Source of the DNA: Halothiobacillus sp. 15-55-196
GTDB lineage: Bacteria > Pseudomonadota > Gammaproteobacteria > Halothiobacillales > Halothiobacillaceae
Assembly: GCA_002282715.1 (NCBI GenBank)
Contig: NCKC01000013.1
Coordinates: 1-64,000, forward strand
Length of the DNA stretch: 64,000 bases
Direction: 5' to 3'
Translations under genes and position numbers: made by a program
In this document: positions 13,841 to 24,366 of the stretch, piece by piece
Numbering within the stretch: the first letter of the stretch is position 1
Layout of the letters: the number at the start of each line of letters is the position of its first letter
Notes under the pieces: model-generated
What the model saw: only the letters and a program-made list of their open reading frames with translations
The model's database searches: none
Told to the model about the DNA's origin: nothing

Positions 13841-16800
13841 ATGATGAAAGCCTTATACACCCAGCTCAATGTGCTTTGGTTGATTTTACGCGCCCTAGTG
13901 GCTGCCACGATCCTCTCGGCCAGTGGGCTTGCGGTTAGTGTGGCTGCTTCGACACCCACGGTCCCTATCGATCAACAACCCCTGATTGTTGCTAAACCGC
14001 TCGCACCTAATATTGTGCTGATGCTGGATGATTCGGGGTCGATGACGTGGGATTACATGCCTGACTCAAGTTACATTAAGCCTTATACTCTTGATTCATT
14101 TAGAAATTCATCAATCAATTTTGTTTATTATGATCCGAACACAACGTACGAAGTCCCGGTTTCGGCAGATGGAACACCTTATCCAAATGCCTCGTTTCCA
14201 AATGCTTGGATAAATGGTTTTGATTCTTCTGCTGGCTCCACAGATATCCGGTCTTATGAATCGCCTAATATTGGGGGCTTTGTTTACTATACCCAGCTTG
14301 AAACCAGCGCAGGGAAAAAAAATTATTTCACATACACTTCGAGTTCAGGTGCTCTTCACTATGTAGCTAAAACCGGCGACTGTGGCATTATAAGTTCTAG
14401 TACCGATCGGGGTAACTGCACCGATAGTGCTGCCGCCCAACAAAATGTTGCCAACTGGTTTGCCTATTACCACACTCGGATTTTAATGGCGAAATCTGGG
14501 TTGACATTGGCCTTTGCCGGCCTTGACAAAACCTATCGCTTTGGCTTTGCCTCGATTAACGGGAGAAACACGGCGGATATCCCATCGCCCCAATACTCTT
14601 TCTCAACAAGCAATAATTCAGATAACAAACTGGCAGAAGTCCAGCCCTTCGGTGATGGCAAAAGTACGGATCAAAAAACCAAGTTTTGGGATTGGCTAAC
14701 CACTATTTCTCCTAATTATGGCACGCCTTTGCGTGACGCACTAAAGGCCGTCGGCGAGTACTACAAAACAGCGCAGCCCTGGGAGACTTCGAGTACCGAC
14801 ACAACGGAATACGCTTGCCGCCCGAGTTACACTATTCTGACGACAGATGGTTTCTGGAATGGCGATGATCCCGGTGTGGGAAATGTAGATGGCACCGATG
14901 GCTCTAAAATAACCGGTCCCGATAATCAAAGTTATACCTATACCAAAGCTGATCCCTATAAGGATAGTTATTCCAGTACCCTGGCCGATGTCGCCATGAA
15001 ATACTGGAGCACGGATTTACGCCCCACATTGCCCAATGAGGTGCCAAAAAGTACGGAAGACCCTGCTTTCTGGCAGCATATGACTACCTTTACCATTGGC
15101 TTAGGCTTCATGCCGACTGGCATTTCACCAGCGGGCACCAGCGTCGAGCAAATTTTCAGTTGGGCAAATGGCGGTACGGCAATCTCTGGTTTTAGTTGGC
15201 CTGAGCCGGCTCCTAACAGCATTAATAACATTGCCGATTTGGCGCATGCAGCGGTAAATGGGCATGGTGGATTTTATTCAGCAACAAGCCCGCAAGCATT
15301 TACGAATGGCTTGAGCGATGCCCTTAAACGGGTATCTGAGCGCGTGGGTACAGGTGCGAGTCTGGCGGCCAATAGCACCAAGTTGGACTTGGGTACCGTG
15401 ACTTATCAGGCAAGCTACTATACTGGCAAATGGAAAGGGGATTTAAAAGCGCTGGCGGTCGACCCCAACACCGGTGCTATTAGCGCAACCCCTACTTGGA
15501 CGGCAGCCTCTGCTTTGCCCGCCGCGACGGATCGTAATATTTGGACTTATAATCCAGATGGTAAGAATGCAGCATCTCAATATGTAGCGTTTAAAAATAC
15601 CAGCAGCTCGAATCCGCCCGCACTTTCTACTAATGAATTGACTGCACTGGGTTCCGATGCAGCTACACAAGCGACCATAGTGGATTATCTGCGTGGTGAT
15701 CCTACTTATGAAAATAGCGGAACGCTCCGAAAACGTGATACCCCACTGGGTGATATTGTTGATTCTCAACCGCTATATGTTGGTGCACCAAACCCCGATC
15801 TATTCATCAACCAAACCTTCACCGGTGCCGATAAATATGCGGCATTTGCGAGTACCGAACAAAGTCGAACCGCTACGATTTATGTGGCAGCGAACGATGG
15901 CATGTTGCACGCATTTGATGCCAGCAATGGCAAAGAGGTCTATGCCTATCTTCCTGCTGCAGTCATTACGAATGGTTTAGCCACGTTGGCAAATAAAAAT
16001 TACGGTGCTTCAAGCGCGTACCCGCATCAATTTTTCAACGATGGTGAGATGACCATTGCTGATATTTATGCCGGTAATGCTTGGAAAACAATCTTAGTTG
16101 GCACCACGGGCCGCGGAGAGGCAAAGGCGGTTTATGCTTTAGATGTAACTGACCCAACCAGTATCCAATTTTTGTGGGAGCGATCTGCGGGCGATGGGCT
16201 TTCCAATGCTGGCGCTATCGGCCAAATGACAGGTAAGCCAGTAATTGCGCAAACCGCCGATAAGCATTGGCAGGTTCTGATGGGTAATGGTTATAACAGT
16301 GCCGATGATAAGGCTGAACTATTGGCATTTAATCTCACCAAAACGAATGGGCAGATTGATACATCTGGCGCGCTCACGGTCTACTCGACTGACAGTGCGA
16401 CAAGTAATGGCTTGGCTGCGCCCGGAGTTTGGATTGATAACGCCTCAAATGGTTTGTCAACAGAAGCCTATGCGGGGGACTTGTTGGGTCGAGTATGGAA
16501 GTTTGACCTTACCAATCCCGGTAGCGCGGGGCAGCTACTTTTTACCGCCAAAGACTCTGGCGGGACGGCTCAGCCAATTACAGCCGGTTTGTTGCTAGGT
16601 AAGGACCCTATAACCAATAATGTTTGGGCTTTCTTCGGTACCGGAAAATATCTGTCCGGAACAGACCTTACGGATATGAATACGCAAACATGGTATGGGA
16701 TTATCGTGGCCGCAGGCACAGGGCAACCGAGCAGCTTGGTTTCTAATTTGGTCAATGGTCGATCAGCCTTGGTACAGCGGAGTATTGTTGCCGAGGTGTC

Positions 16801-17329
16801 AGCCACATCCGGTGACTCCAGCGCAACGCCCCCGGTTCTTCCTTCTCTTGGGAAGCGTGCCTTTACGCCAAAACCGAGTAGCAATGACATGACCGGCAAA
16901 TCCGGTTGGTATATTGATCTGACCTCGCCGGTTAACGGTGCCGAGGGTGAACGGATGGTTACGCCGAATCAGTTCCAAGGTAGCTTGTTGCTCGGCACCT
17001 CGCGCATTCCACAGGCATCAGATGTGTGTAACCCGTCCGGACGAGGTTGGATCATGGTGATTGATCCGTTTACCGGCACCAACCCTAGCTCCACCTTTTT
17101 CGATACAAATGGAGATGGTAAGTTTGATACGGCGGATTTGATTACCTTGCCAGATGGTACGACATTACCCGCTGGCGGTGTAGGCTTCTCATCCCTGCCC
17201 AATAACCCGATTTTTACCGGCAATACCATGTTGGTGAGTTTCGATAATGGCACGACATCCAGTATTAACACTCAAGGATCAGTGGGAAGCATGAAGCGCG
17301 TGTCTTGGCGCGAAATCGTAAATCAATGA
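13841..17329 (+). CDS. pilY1: PilY1-type pilus tip adhesin/assembly protein
   Basis: Large secreted protein (1162 aa from this start) at the pilus tip, controlling pilus assembly and adhesion. A signal peptide covers the first 35 or so residues. A VWA-like domain begins with VLMLDDSGSMT (MIDAS D-x-S-x-S near residue 63) and the C-terminal third is the PilY1 beta-propeller (IYVAANDGMLHAFDASNG, AYAGDLLGRVWKFDL). The usual calcium loop before AYAGDL is degenerate (WIDNASNGLSTE), but an EF-hand-like DTNGDGKFDTAD occurs near residue 1088. I use ATG 13841 because GAGGA precedes it; the in-frame ATG at 13805 overlaps the pilX stop and lacks a ribosome site. Confidence 0.93.
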   Translation: MMKALYTQLNVLWLILRALVAATILSASGLAVSVAASTPTVPIDQQPLIVAKPLAPNIVLMLDDSGSMTWDYMPDSSYIKPYTLDSFRNSSINFVYYDPNTTYEVPVSADGTPYPNASFPNAWINGFDSSAGSTDIRSYESPNIGGFVYYTQLETSAGKKNYFTYTSSSGALHYVAKTGDCGIISSSTDRGNCTDSAAAQQNVANWFAYYHTRILMAKSGLTLAFAGLDKTYRFGFASINGRNTADIPSPQYSFSTSNNSDNKLAEVQPFGDGKSTDQKTKFWDWLTTISPNYGTPLRDALKAVGEYYKTAQPWETSSTDTTEYACRPSYTILTTDGFWNGDDPGVGNVDGTDGSKITGPDNQSYTYTKADPYKDSYSSTLADVAMKYWSTDLRPTLPNEVPKSTEDPAFWQHMTTFTIGLGFMPTGISPAGTSVEQIFSWANGGTAISGFSWPEPAPNSINNIADLAHAAVNGHGGFYSATSPQAFTNGLSDALKRVSERVGTGASLAANSTKLDLGTVTYQASYYTGKWKGDLKALAVDPNTGAISATPTWTAASALPAATDRNIWTYNPDGKNAASQYVAFKNTSSSNPPALSTNELTALGSDAATQATIVDYLRGDPTYENSGTLRKRDTPLGDIVDSQPLYVGAPNPDLFINQTFTGADKYAAFASTEQSRTATIYVAANDGMLHAFDASNGKEVYAYLPAAVITNGLATLANKNYGASSAYPHQFFNDGEMTIADIYAGNAWKTILVGTTGRGEAKAVYALDVTDPTSIQFLWERSAGDGLSNAGAIGQMTGKPVIAQTADKHWQVLMGNGYNSADDKAELLAFNLTKTNGQIDTSGALTVYSTDSATSNGLAAPGVWIDNASNGLSTEAYAGDLLGRVWKFDLTNPGSAGQLLFTAKDSGGTAQPITAGLLLGKDPITNNVWAFFGTGKYLSGTDLTDMNTQTWYGIIVAAGTGQPSSLVSNLVNGRSALVQRSIVAEVSATSGDSSATPPVLPSLGKRAFTPKPSSNDMTGKSGWYIDLTSPVNGAEGERMVTPNQFQGSLLLGTSRIPQASDVCNPSGRGWIMVIDPFTGTNPSSTFFDTNGDGKFDTADLITLPDGTTLPAGGVGFSSLPNNPIFTGNTMLVSFDNGTTSSINTQGSVGSMKRVSWREIVNQ

Positions 17330-17340
17330 GGAAGGTAGCA

Positions 17341-17856
17341 ATGAACGGAAGGTTAAACACAATGAGCTGCGCACCTCGGATTGGTATGTCAAGAAGGATG
17401 CAGGGCTTCACACTCATTGAGCTGATGATCGTGGTCGCCATCATCGCGATTATCGCGGCGATTGCGTATCCGTCGTATATTAACAGCGTGGTGAAAACCA
17501 AACGCGCGGCGGCGGAGGGGTGTTTGTCGGAATACGCCAATTATATGGAGCGGTTTTATACGGCAAATCTTCGGTATGACCAGGACACCGCTGGCAATGC
17601 GAATCCTGTGGTGGGCAACCCCGTGCCAGCAGCAAACCAGCTCGATTGCAGCACAGCACAGAATTCGGGTGCTGACTACGCCTTCTCGGTGGTAGCCACA
17701 GCACCTAATGCAGCAGCAAATCCCAACACCTATACTGTTACGGCAACCCCGACAGGTGCGCAACTGAGCCGCGATACCCAATGCGGCACATTGAGTATCA
17801 ATCAGGTTGGTACGCGAACTGAATCGGGTTCCGGCACAGTGGCTGATTGTTGGTAG
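17341..17856 (+). CDS. pilE: Minor pilin PilE
   Basis: 171-aa prepilin with leader ending RRMQG, mature start [20 protein letters not shown] (Glu +5) and then YPSYINSVVKTKRAAAEGCL, typical of PilE. C-terminal Cys residues (CGTLSINQ...VADCW) can form the disulfide loop. ATG 17341 has AAGG six bases upstream and lies just past the pilY1 stop. Last gene of the minor pilin operon; no clear terminator follows. Confidence 0.93.
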   Translation: MNGRLNTMSCAPRIGMSRRMQGFTLIELMIVVAIIAIIAAIAYPSYINSVVKTKRAAAEGCLSEYANYMERFYTANLRYDQDTAGNANPVVGNPVPAANQLDCSTAQNSGADYAFSVVATAPNAAANPNTYTVTATPTGAQLSRDTQCGTLSINQVGTRTESGSGTVADCW

Positions 17857-18020
17857 GAAAACCATCATAAATTAATCATGACTGATCCATTTCGTCCAGT
17901 GGGTGGGTTGATTTTCGGATGTTGCCCGCTCTACTCCAACTGACGTTCCTAATGAACAGCTCTGACTGATGGTTTTGGCCGATAGCGCTGGGTGACAGCG
18001 AGGGGTGATCTTCTATGTGA

Positions 18021-18130
18021 GGGAAGTTCGAAAAGTCCGTCATTCCCGCGTAGGCGGGAATCCAGTGCTTTGATTTTTCTGGGTTTCCGCCTACGTGGGA
18101 ACGACGAACCACGGGTATTTCGAGGTGCTC
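18021..18130 (+). repeat. 110-bp MITE-like element, copy B
   Basis: Begins GGGAAGTTCGAAAAGTCC, ends TATTTCGAGGTGCTC. Perfect 4-bp flanks GTGA on both sides (18017-18020 and 18131-18134). It lies between pilE and the second FimT-like gene, in an otherwise gene-free interval of about 340 bp (17857-18193). Confidence 0.92.
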
Positions 18131-18193
18131 GTGATTGGTTATTTTCGTTAGGATAAAGCCTACTCCTTTGAAGATGGCGATGGAGGGCAACAG

Positions 18194-18778
18194 ATGCCGA
18201 ATCACTTCACTGAACCGGGCTTCGCTCCGCCAGATTCGTCTCTTGGGTTTACCGCCATTGAATTGATGACGACACTCGTCATCGCCATGGTACTGCTGGC
18301 CATTGCTATCCCGTCTTTCTCACACATGACCGCGCAAAATCATCTTGCGACGACGGCGAATGATTTTGTGTCCGCTTTTGCACTGGCGCGACAATCGGCT
18401 GTCGCGAAAGGTCGGCCAGTTACATTGTGCGCGGGTGATCAATCGGGCTGTTTTGCCAGTGTGGATTGGTCCAAGGGCTGGCTTGCTTTTGTGGATGCGG
18501 ATAAAAGTGGCACGCTGGACGCCGATGAACAGATCCTGTTTACCGGTATTGCGCGTCGGGACGATGTGGTTGTTCAGGGGAATACCCCGGTTGAAAAGCC
18601 CATCATCTTCTCTCCACTTGGTTTTGCTTCCCAGCCCGGCGGCGCGTTTACGGCGGGAACATTGCGGGTCTGTGTGCCAACGGATATCGCTAACAATGCA
18701 CGTGATCTGGTGCTGGCGAAATCCGGACGTTTGCGCGTGGAAGCAACGGATTTGAACGGGGCATGTCCTGCACCTTGA
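18194..18778 (+). CDS. fimT: FimT/GspH-family pseudopilin (second copy)
   Basis: 194-aa prepilin-like protein: FTAIELMTTLVIAMVLLAIA after a 17-residue leader that ends in SLG, then FVSAFALARQSAVAKGRPVT and a WSKGWLAFVDADKSG stretch ending TLDADEQ, the FimT/GspH beta-domain pattern. A perfect GGAGGG six bases upstream fixes ATG 18194. It is separated from the pilin operon by a mobile repeat. FimT homologues bind DNA during natural transformation in some relatives, so a competence role is possible but not shown by sequence. Confidence 0.88.
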   Translation: MPNHFTEPGFAPPDSSLGFTAIELMTTLVIAMVLLAIAIPSFSHMTAQNHLATTANDFVSAFALARQSAVAKGRPVTLCAGDQSGCFASVDWSKGWLAFVDADKSGTLDADEQILFTGIARRDDVVVQGNTPVEKPIIFSPLGFASQPGGAFTAGTLRVCVPTDIANNARDLVLAKSGRLRVEATDLNGACPAP

Positions 18779-18794
18779 TGACGTAGAGCCGTAC

Positions 18795-18842
18795 AAATCC
18801 CCCCTGCCTCCCTTTACAAAAAGGGGGGTGAGGGGGATTTGA
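18795..18842. repeat. C/G-run palindromic repeat between fimT and uvrA
   Basis: AAATCCCCCCTGCCTCCC...AAAAAGGGGGG with the GTGAGGGGGATTT tail, lying between two convergent genes. The hairpin may act as a bidirectional transcription stop, although it lacks a clean T run. Confidence 0.65.
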
Positions 18843-18846
18843 GGAC

Positions 18847-21669
18847 TTAGTGGTCGAGTAACCGGGCGAGATACCGTCCGGTGTGCGATCCAGCCACTTT
18901 TGCCACGGTTTCTGGCGTGCCGCTGGCGATGATGTGCCCACCACCGCTGCCGCCTTCGGGGCCCAGATCCACGATCCAGTCGGCGGTTTTGATGACATCG
19001 AGATTGTGTTCGATGACAACGACGGTGTTGCCCTGATCGCGCAGGCGGTAGAGCACGGCGAGTAGTTGTTCGACATCGGCGAAGTGCAGGCCGGTGGTCG
19101 GTTCATCGAGAATATAGAGCGTGTTGCCGGTATCGCGTTTGGAAAGTTCCTTGGCGAGTTTGACGCGCTGGGCTTCGCCGCCAGAGAGGGTGGTGGCGTT
19201 CTGGCCGAGCGTGAGGTAGCCCAAGCCCACGTCGAGCAGGGTGGTGAGTTTGCGGTGCAGGGCGGGCACGGCATCGAAGAAGGGCGCGGCGTCTTCGACG
19301 GTCATGGCGAGCACGTCGCTGATGGTTTTGCCTTTGTAGCGGATATCCAGCGTTTCGCGGTTGTAGCGTTTGCCGTGGCAGACATCGCAGGCGACGTACA
19401 CATCGGGCAAAAAGTGCATTTCGACCTTGATGACGCCATCGCCCTGGCAGGCTTCGCAGCGCCCGCCTTTCACATTGAACGAGAAACGCCCCGGTGTGTA
19501 ACCGCGTGAGCGGGCCTCTTGCGTGCCGGCGAACAACTCGCGAATCGGCGTGAACAAACCGGTATAGGTGGCCGGATTGCTGCGCGGCGTGCGGCCGATG
19601 GGGGATTGGTCGATATCGATGACCTTGTCGATCTGGTTGAGGTGTTCGATGCGCTCGAAGGGGGCCGGACGGGTGCTGGCTCCGTTCAAATCACGTGCGG
19701 CGATGAGGTATAGCGTGTCGTTGATCAGCGTCGATTTGCCCGAGCCGGAAACGCCGGTAATGCAGGTCAAAAGCCCCAGCGGTATTTCCAGCGTGTCGCC
19801 GACAAGGTTATTGCCGCGCGCGCCATGGAGTTTGAGCCAGCGTTCGGTTTCAGGCGCCACGCGTTTGGGCACGGTGATTTTTTTCTTGCCGGAAAGATAC
19901 GCACCGGTGAGCGAATCGGGGTTGGCGGCGATTTGTTCGGGTGTGCCCTGTGCCACGATCCGACCGCCATGCACGCCCGCGCCGGGGCCGATGTCGAGGA
20001 CGAAATCGGCCGCCCGAATCGCGTCTTCGTCATGTTCGACCACGATCACGGTATTGCCGAGTTCGCGCAGATGATTGAGGGTGCCGAGCAAGCGGTCGTT
20101 ATCGCGCTGATGCAGGCCGATGGAGGGTTCATCGAGAATGTAGGTGACGCCCACCAAGCCCGAGCCGATCTGGCTTGCGAGGCGGATGCGCTGTGCTTCG
20201 CCGCCGGAGAGGGTTTCGGCCGAGCGATCCAGCGAGAGATAAGTCAGGCCCACATCGTTCAAAAATCCCAGCCGCGCACTGATTTCCCGCACGATGCGCC
20301 CGGCGATCTCTCCGCGTGCGCCCGGCAGGTCGAGGGTTTGAAAAAACGCGAGCGCCTCGCTGATCGAGCGATGGGTAATGGCGGGCAGATTTTCGTTTTC
20401 GATAAAGACATTCCGCGCCGCCAGGTTCAGGCGGGTGCCGCCGCAACTCGGGCAGGCGCTCTCGGAAATATATTTTGCCAGCTCTTCACGCACTGCCTGC
20501 GAATCGGTTTCCCGGTAACGACGATCCATATTGGGCAGCACGCCTTCCCAGGGATGATCCTTGGTGCTGGCTTTGCCTTTGGGATCGAGGTAAGTGAAGG
20601 TGATTTTCTCGCGGCCACTGCCCTGCATGATGGCGTTTTGAATCTCGATCGGCAGATCCTGCCAGGCCGTGTCTAAATCAAAGCCATAATGTTTCGATAG
20701 CCCGAGCAGGAGCTGGTAATAGTAGACATTACGCCGATCCCAGCCGCGAATGGCACCCGCGGCAAGCGAGAGTTCGGGGTTCACGATCACTTTTTGCGGG
20801 TCGAAAAACTGTTTTACGCCCAGGCCGTCACACGTCGGGCAGGCACCTACGGGGTTGTTGAACGAGAACAGGCGCGGTTCGAGTTCGGCCAGTGCATAGC
20901 CGCAGATCGGGCAGGCGTGCTTGGCGGAGAACGTGTGGGTAGTGCCATCATCCATATTGACGACAAAGGCACGACCATCGGCGAGGCGCAGCGCGGTTTC
21001 AAAGGATTCGGCCAGGCGCAGACCGATATCCGGGCGGATTTTGAGGCGATCGACCACGACCTCGATGGTGTTCTTGCCCTTGGGATCGAGCGGCGGGATA
21101 TCGTCGATTTCGTACACGGTGCCATTGATGCGCACACGCAAAAACCCCTGTGCCCGCCATTCATCGAACAGCTTGTTGTGCTCGCCCTTGCGGTTCTCGA
21201 TGACCGGCGCGAGCAGCAGCCAGCGTGAATCTTCTGGCAGCGCCAGCACATGATCGACCATCTGCGAAACCGTTTGCGCAGTGAGATCGACGCCATGTTC
21301 CGGACAGCGCGGAATGCCCGCGCGGGCGTAGAGCAGGCGCAGATAATCATAGATTTCCGTCACGGTGCCCACGGTCGAGCGCGGATTGTGCGACGTGGTT
21401 TTCTGCTCGATCGAAATGGCGGGCGAAAGCCCTTCGATGTGATCCACATCCGGCTTGTCCATCATCGACAAAAACTGCCGCGCGTAGGCCGAGAGCGATT
21501 CGACATAACGGCGCTGACCTTCGGCAAACAGCGTGTCGAAGGCCAACGATGACTTGCCCGAACCGGATAACCCTGTGATCACGATCAGCGCATCGCGCGG
21601 CAGATCGACATCGATATTCTTCAGGTTGTGCGTGCGAGCGCCGCGAATGCGGATAAACGGATCGGCCAT
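18847..21669 (-). CDS. uvrA: Excinuclease ABC subunit A
   Basis: Damage-recognition ATPase of nucleotide excision repair. At 940 aa it is the standard length. It has two ABC modules: Walker [10 protein letters not shown] near the N-terminus and [10 protein letters not shown] in the second half, signatures [12 protein letters not shown] and [12 protein letters not shown], and Walker [11 protein letters not shown] and [10 protein letters not shown]. Zinc ligands are CPICG...CPTC and CEACQGDG...CDVCHGKRY. The ATG at 21669 agrees with the family start ([19 protein letters not shown]). It is divergent from ssb as in many proteobacteria; I find no canonical CTGT-N8-ACAG LexA box in the 115-bp gap. 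Confidence 0.98.
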   Translation of the reverse strand: MADPFIRIRGARTHNLKNIDVDLPRDALIVITGLSGSGKSSLAFDTLFAEGQRRYVESLSAYARQFLSMMDKPDVDHIEGLSPAISIEQKTTSHNPRSTVGTVTEIYDYLRLLYARAGIPRCPEHGVDLTAQTVSQMVDHVLALPEDSRWLLLAPVIENRKGEHNKLFDEWRAQGFLRVRINGTVYEIDDIPPLDPKGKNTIEVVVDRLKIRPDIGLRLAESFETALRLADGRAFVVNMDDGTTHTFSAKHACPICGYALAELEPRLFSFNNPVGACPTCDGLGVKQFFDPQKVIVNPELSLAAGAIRGWDRRNVYYYQLLLGLSKHYGFDLDTAWQDLPIEIQNAIMQGSGREKITFTYLDPKGKASTKDHPWEGVLPNMDRRYRETDSQAVREELAKYISESACPSCGGTRLNLAARNVFIENENLPAITHRSISEALAFFQTLDLPGARGEIAGRIVREISARLGFLNDVGLTYLSLDRSAETLSGGEAQRIRLASQIGSGLVGVTYILDEPSIGLHQRDNDRLLGTLNHLRELGNTVIVVEHDEDAIRAADFVLDIGPGAGVHGGRIVAQGTPEQIAANPDSLTGAYLSGKKKITVPKRVAPETERWLKLHGARGNNLVGDTLEIPLGLLTCITGVSGSGKSTLINDTLYLIAARDLNGASTRPAPFERIEHLNQIDKVIDIDQSPIGRTPRSNPATYTGLFTPIRELFAGTQEARSRGYTPGRFSFNVKGGRCEACQGDGVIKVEMHFLPDVYVACDVCHGKRYNRETLDIRYKGKTISDVLAMTVEDAAPFFDAVPALHRKLTTLLDVGLGYLTLGQNATTLSGGEAQRVKLAKELSKRDTGNTLYILDEPTTGLHFADVEQLLAVLYRLRDQGNTVVVIEHNLDVIKTADWIVDLGPEGGSGGGHIIASGTPETVAKVAGSHTGRYLARLLDH

Positions 21670-21784
21670 GGGAATCCAGAAAAGTCAAAAGTGAATGAAA
21701 AGGGCAAGTGATTTATAGTACGGACTTTAGCGCGTTGCCGAAACTGTCGGGCACCGCCATTGTAATCGCAAGAGGAACATACGG

Positions 21785-22342
21785 ATGGCCAGTCGTGGAA
21801 TCAACAAAGTCATTGTCCTGGGCAATCTCGGGAAAGACCCGGAAGTACGCTACATGCCGAGCGGCGGGCAGGTGACGAACATTACCGTCGCCACGTCCGA
21901 GACCTGGAAAGATAAAGACAGCGGTGAACAGAAGGAAAACACCGAGTGGCACCGCATCGTATTCTTTGGCAAGTTGGCAGAGATTGCCGGTCAATACCTG
22001 AAAAAAGGTGGGCAGGTCTACGTGGAAGGCCGTCTGCAAACCCGCAAATGGCAAGGTCAGGACGGACAGGATCGTTACACCACGGAAATTATCGCCTCGG
22101 AAATGCAAATGCTGGGCGGACGTGGTGGTTCGGGTGGCTCCGGTGGCGGCCAGCAAGAATCGGGCGACTATGAAGACGATGGCTACAGCAGCACACCGCC
22201 TGCACGTGGCGCAGGTCGTGCCGCCGCGGCACCTTCGCGGCAGTCAGGCGGCAACCGCGACAGCTACGGCGCCCCGCCACCGCCGCCACGCGCCCCGGCC
22301 AAATCCGAGCCGAATTTTGTGGATGATGATATCCCGTTCTGA
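21785..22342 (+). CDS. ssb: Single-stranded DNA-binding protein
   Basis: 185-aa OB-fold [40 protein letters not shown] and [18 protein letters not shown], then a Gly/Pro-rich linker and the acidic protein-interaction tip DDDIPF at the C-terminus. GAGG about nine bases upstream. A strong terminator follows at 22381. Confidence 0.98.
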   Translation: MASRGINKVIVLGNLGKDPEVRYMPSGGQVTNITVATSETWKDKDSGEQKENTEWHRIVFFGKLAEIAGQYLKKGGQVYVEGRLQTRKWQGQDGQDRYTTEIIASEMQMLGGRGGSGGSGGGQQESGDYEDDGYSSTPPARGAGRAAAAPSRQSGGNRDSYGAPPPPPRAPAKSEPNFVDDDIPF

Positions 22343-22380
22343 GATTTACCAACGCTAAAAGTGTTGTGAATCCAACCCAA

Positions 22381-22409
22381 GCCAGCAGAAATGCTGGTTT
22401 TTTATTTTT
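22381..22409 (+). terminator. Rho-independent terminator of ssb
   Basis: CCAGCA-GAAA-TGCTGG followed by TTTTTTATTTTT, about 40 bases after the ssb stop codon. Confidence 0.92.
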
Positions 22410-22435
22410 CTCAGGCGGCTCAATTTCTGAGGTTA

Positions 22436-22545
22436 GGGAAGCTCGAAAAACCCGTCATTCCCGCGTAGGCGGGAATCCAGCGTCTTGATCTTTCTGGGTT
22501 CCCGCTTTCGCGGGAACGACGAATCACGGGTATTTCGAGGTGCCC
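22436..22545 (+). repeat. 110-bp MITE-like element, copy C
   Basis: GGGAAGCTCGAAAAACCC to ATTTCGAGGTGCCC, flanked by GTTA on both sides (22432-22435 and 22546-22549). It lies five bases beyond the stop codon of ggt and just past the ssb terminator. Confidence 0.93.
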
Positions 22546-22550
22546 GTTAA

Positions 22551-24350
22551 TCAGTAACCGGCGGCCAAACCGGCAGGACGTCGGCGATCGTTGGCGCCTT
22601 CGAGCAAACCGGTGTTCGGGTTGATCAGAATGGCTTCGTCCGCGCCCCAGGACGGCATTTCCTTGAAGGCGTAGCCCATCTTGGTTAGCGCGGCTCGTGT
22701 GTGTGGCGTGAGTAACCCCGGTTCGATAAAGACGACATCGGGATACCACTGATGATGCACACGTGGCGCATCGACGGCTTGCTGCATGTTCATACCGAAA
22801 TCGACCACGTTGAGGATGCTTTCGAGGGTAGTGGAAATGATGGTCGAACCACCGGGGCTGCCGGTGACCATGAACAATTTGCCGTCTTTGAGCACGATGG
22901 TCGGCGACATGGAACTCAAGGGTCGCTTGCCCGGTTCGATTTGATTGACCCGCCCCTGCACCAGCCCGAAGCTGTTGGGTACGCCGGGCTTGGCGGTGAA
23001 GTCATCCATTTCGTTGTTGAGGAAAAAGCCGGTGTCGCCCGCGATTTGACCCAGACCGAACAGGTAGTTGATGGTGTAAGTGATGCTGACGGCATTGCCC
23101 TTGGCATCGACGATTGAGTAATGCGTGGTGTGCTGGCCTTCATCCGCACCCAGACTACCCTTGATCTCGCTCGATGGCGTGGCCTTGTCCGGTTCGATGC
23201 TGGCGCGCATTTTGGCAATGTGCTCTGCTGAGAGCAGCTTTGGTATGGGGTTGTCCACGAATGCCGGATCGCCGAGATAGGTGTTGCGGTCAGCAAAGGC
23301 GCGGCGTTCGGCTTCGACCAGATAGTGAATGGCATTCACCGAGCCGTAGCCCCATTTTTTCATGGGGTAGGGTTGGATTAATTGGAGAATCTGGCAGATG
23401 GTGGTGCCGCCGGAACTCGGGGGCGGCGCGGACATGATCGTGTATCCGCGATAACCGCAGGCGATGGGTTTTTCCCAATTGACCGTGTAGTCGGCAAAAT
23501 CCTTCATGCTCAGCAGTCCGCCGTTTTCCTCGCTGGCCTTGACCACCGCTTGGGCAATGGACCCCCGATAGAAGGCGCGGCTGCCCTCTTTCGATATGAG
23601 TTCCAGCGTGCGCGCCAATTGGGGCTGAATCAACCGGTCACCAACTTCATAAGGCTTACCTTGATTGAGGAAGATATTCGCCACATTGGGGTGTTTGGCG
23701 AAGTCTGCGCTGCACGTGTGCAGAATATTGACATCGCCTGCCGTGAGCACAAAGCCATCGCGCGCGAGTTTGATGGCCGGTGCCATGACCTGTTTGCGAC
23801 TCATGCTGCCGTAGGTTGCCAGTGCGGTATTCAGCCCTAGCACGGTACCGGGTACGCCCACGCCCAGATAGGTGTCGGTGCTGCGGCCTTTGACGACGTT
23901 GCCTTCGGCATCCTGAAACAGGGTCGGCGTGGCCTTGAGCGGCGCCTTTTCGCGGAAATCGAGAAACACCGTTTTACCTTCGGCCAGATGCAGCACCATG
24001 AAGCCGCCGCCACCGATGTTGCCACAGCACGGATGCACCACCGCCAGCGCATAGCCCACGGCCACGGCGGCATCGACGGCATTGCCACCTTGCTTGAGGA
24101 TATCGACGCCGACCTGTGTTGCCAGATGCTGCGCGGTCACGACCATCGCCTCTTTCGCCAGCACCGGTTTGGCAGCGGCCAATTCGGCGCGCGTGGTCGC
24201 CGGAGCGGTGGCATCCAATGCCTGTTGGGCGATCGTGGTTGCATCTGCCTTGTTTGTTTGCGCTTTTGTGCCGTGCGTCAGCGTTCCTGTTATCAACAGG
24301 GCAAGTGCGAGCGCCGTTGTGATTGTCTTGTACATGTTCTTTGAAGGCAT
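22551..24350 (-). CDS. ggt: Gamma-glutamyltranspeptidase (glutathione hydrolase)
   Basis: Periplasmic, self-processing N-terminal nucleophile hydrolase that cleaves glutathione and other gamma-glutamyl compounds. A signal peptide spans about residues 1-30 (MYKTITTALALALLITGTLT). The nucleophile is the first Thr of TTHYSIVDAKG near residue 408, giving the small subunit. Other family features are HPCCGNIGGGGFMVLH, NNEMDDF, PLSSMSPTIV and GSPGGSTI. AAGGAG six bases before ATG 24350 fixes the start. 599 aa is normal length. The Cys pair in HPCCG is present in many proteobacterial GGTs. Confidence 0.97.
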   Translation of the reverse strand: MPSKNMYKTITTALALALLITGTLTHGTKAQTNKADATTIAQQALDATAPATTRAELAAAKPVLAKEAMVVTAQHLATQVGVDILKQGGNAVDAAVAVGYALAVVHPCCGNIGGGGFMVLHLAEGKTVFLDFREKAPLKATPTLFQDAEGNVVKGRSTDTYLGVGVPGTVLGLNTALATYGSMSRKQVMAPAIKLARDGFVLTAGDVNILHTCSADFAKHPNVANIFLNQGKPYEVGDRLIQPQLARTLELISKEGSRAFYRGSIAQAVVKASEENGGLLSMKDFADYTVNWEKPIACGYRGYTIMSAPPPSSGGTTICQILQLIQPYPMKKWGYGSVNAIHYLVEAERRAFADRNTYLGDPAFVDNPIPKLLSAEHIAKMRASIEPDKATPSSEIKGSLGADEGQHTTHYSIVDAKGNAVSITYTINYLFGLGQIAGDTGFFLNNEMDDFTAKPGVPNSFGLVQGRVNQIEPGKRPLSSMSPTIVLKDGKLFMVTGSPGGSTIISTTLESILNVVDFGMNMQQAVDAPRVHHQWYPDVVFIEPGLLTPHTRAALTKMGYAFKEMPSWGADEAILINPNTGLLEGANDRRRPAGLAAGY

Positions 24351-24366
24351 GGGTGCTCCTTTACGT

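Noticed and set aside
18320-18796. Minus-strand frame opposite the second fimT
   Set aside because: Shadow of the pseudopilin gene, which has a clear ribosome site and prepilin motif.
21670-21784. LexA (SOS) box between uvrA and ssb
   Set aside because: Expected by analogy with E. coli, but no CTGT-N8-ACAG or close match is present.
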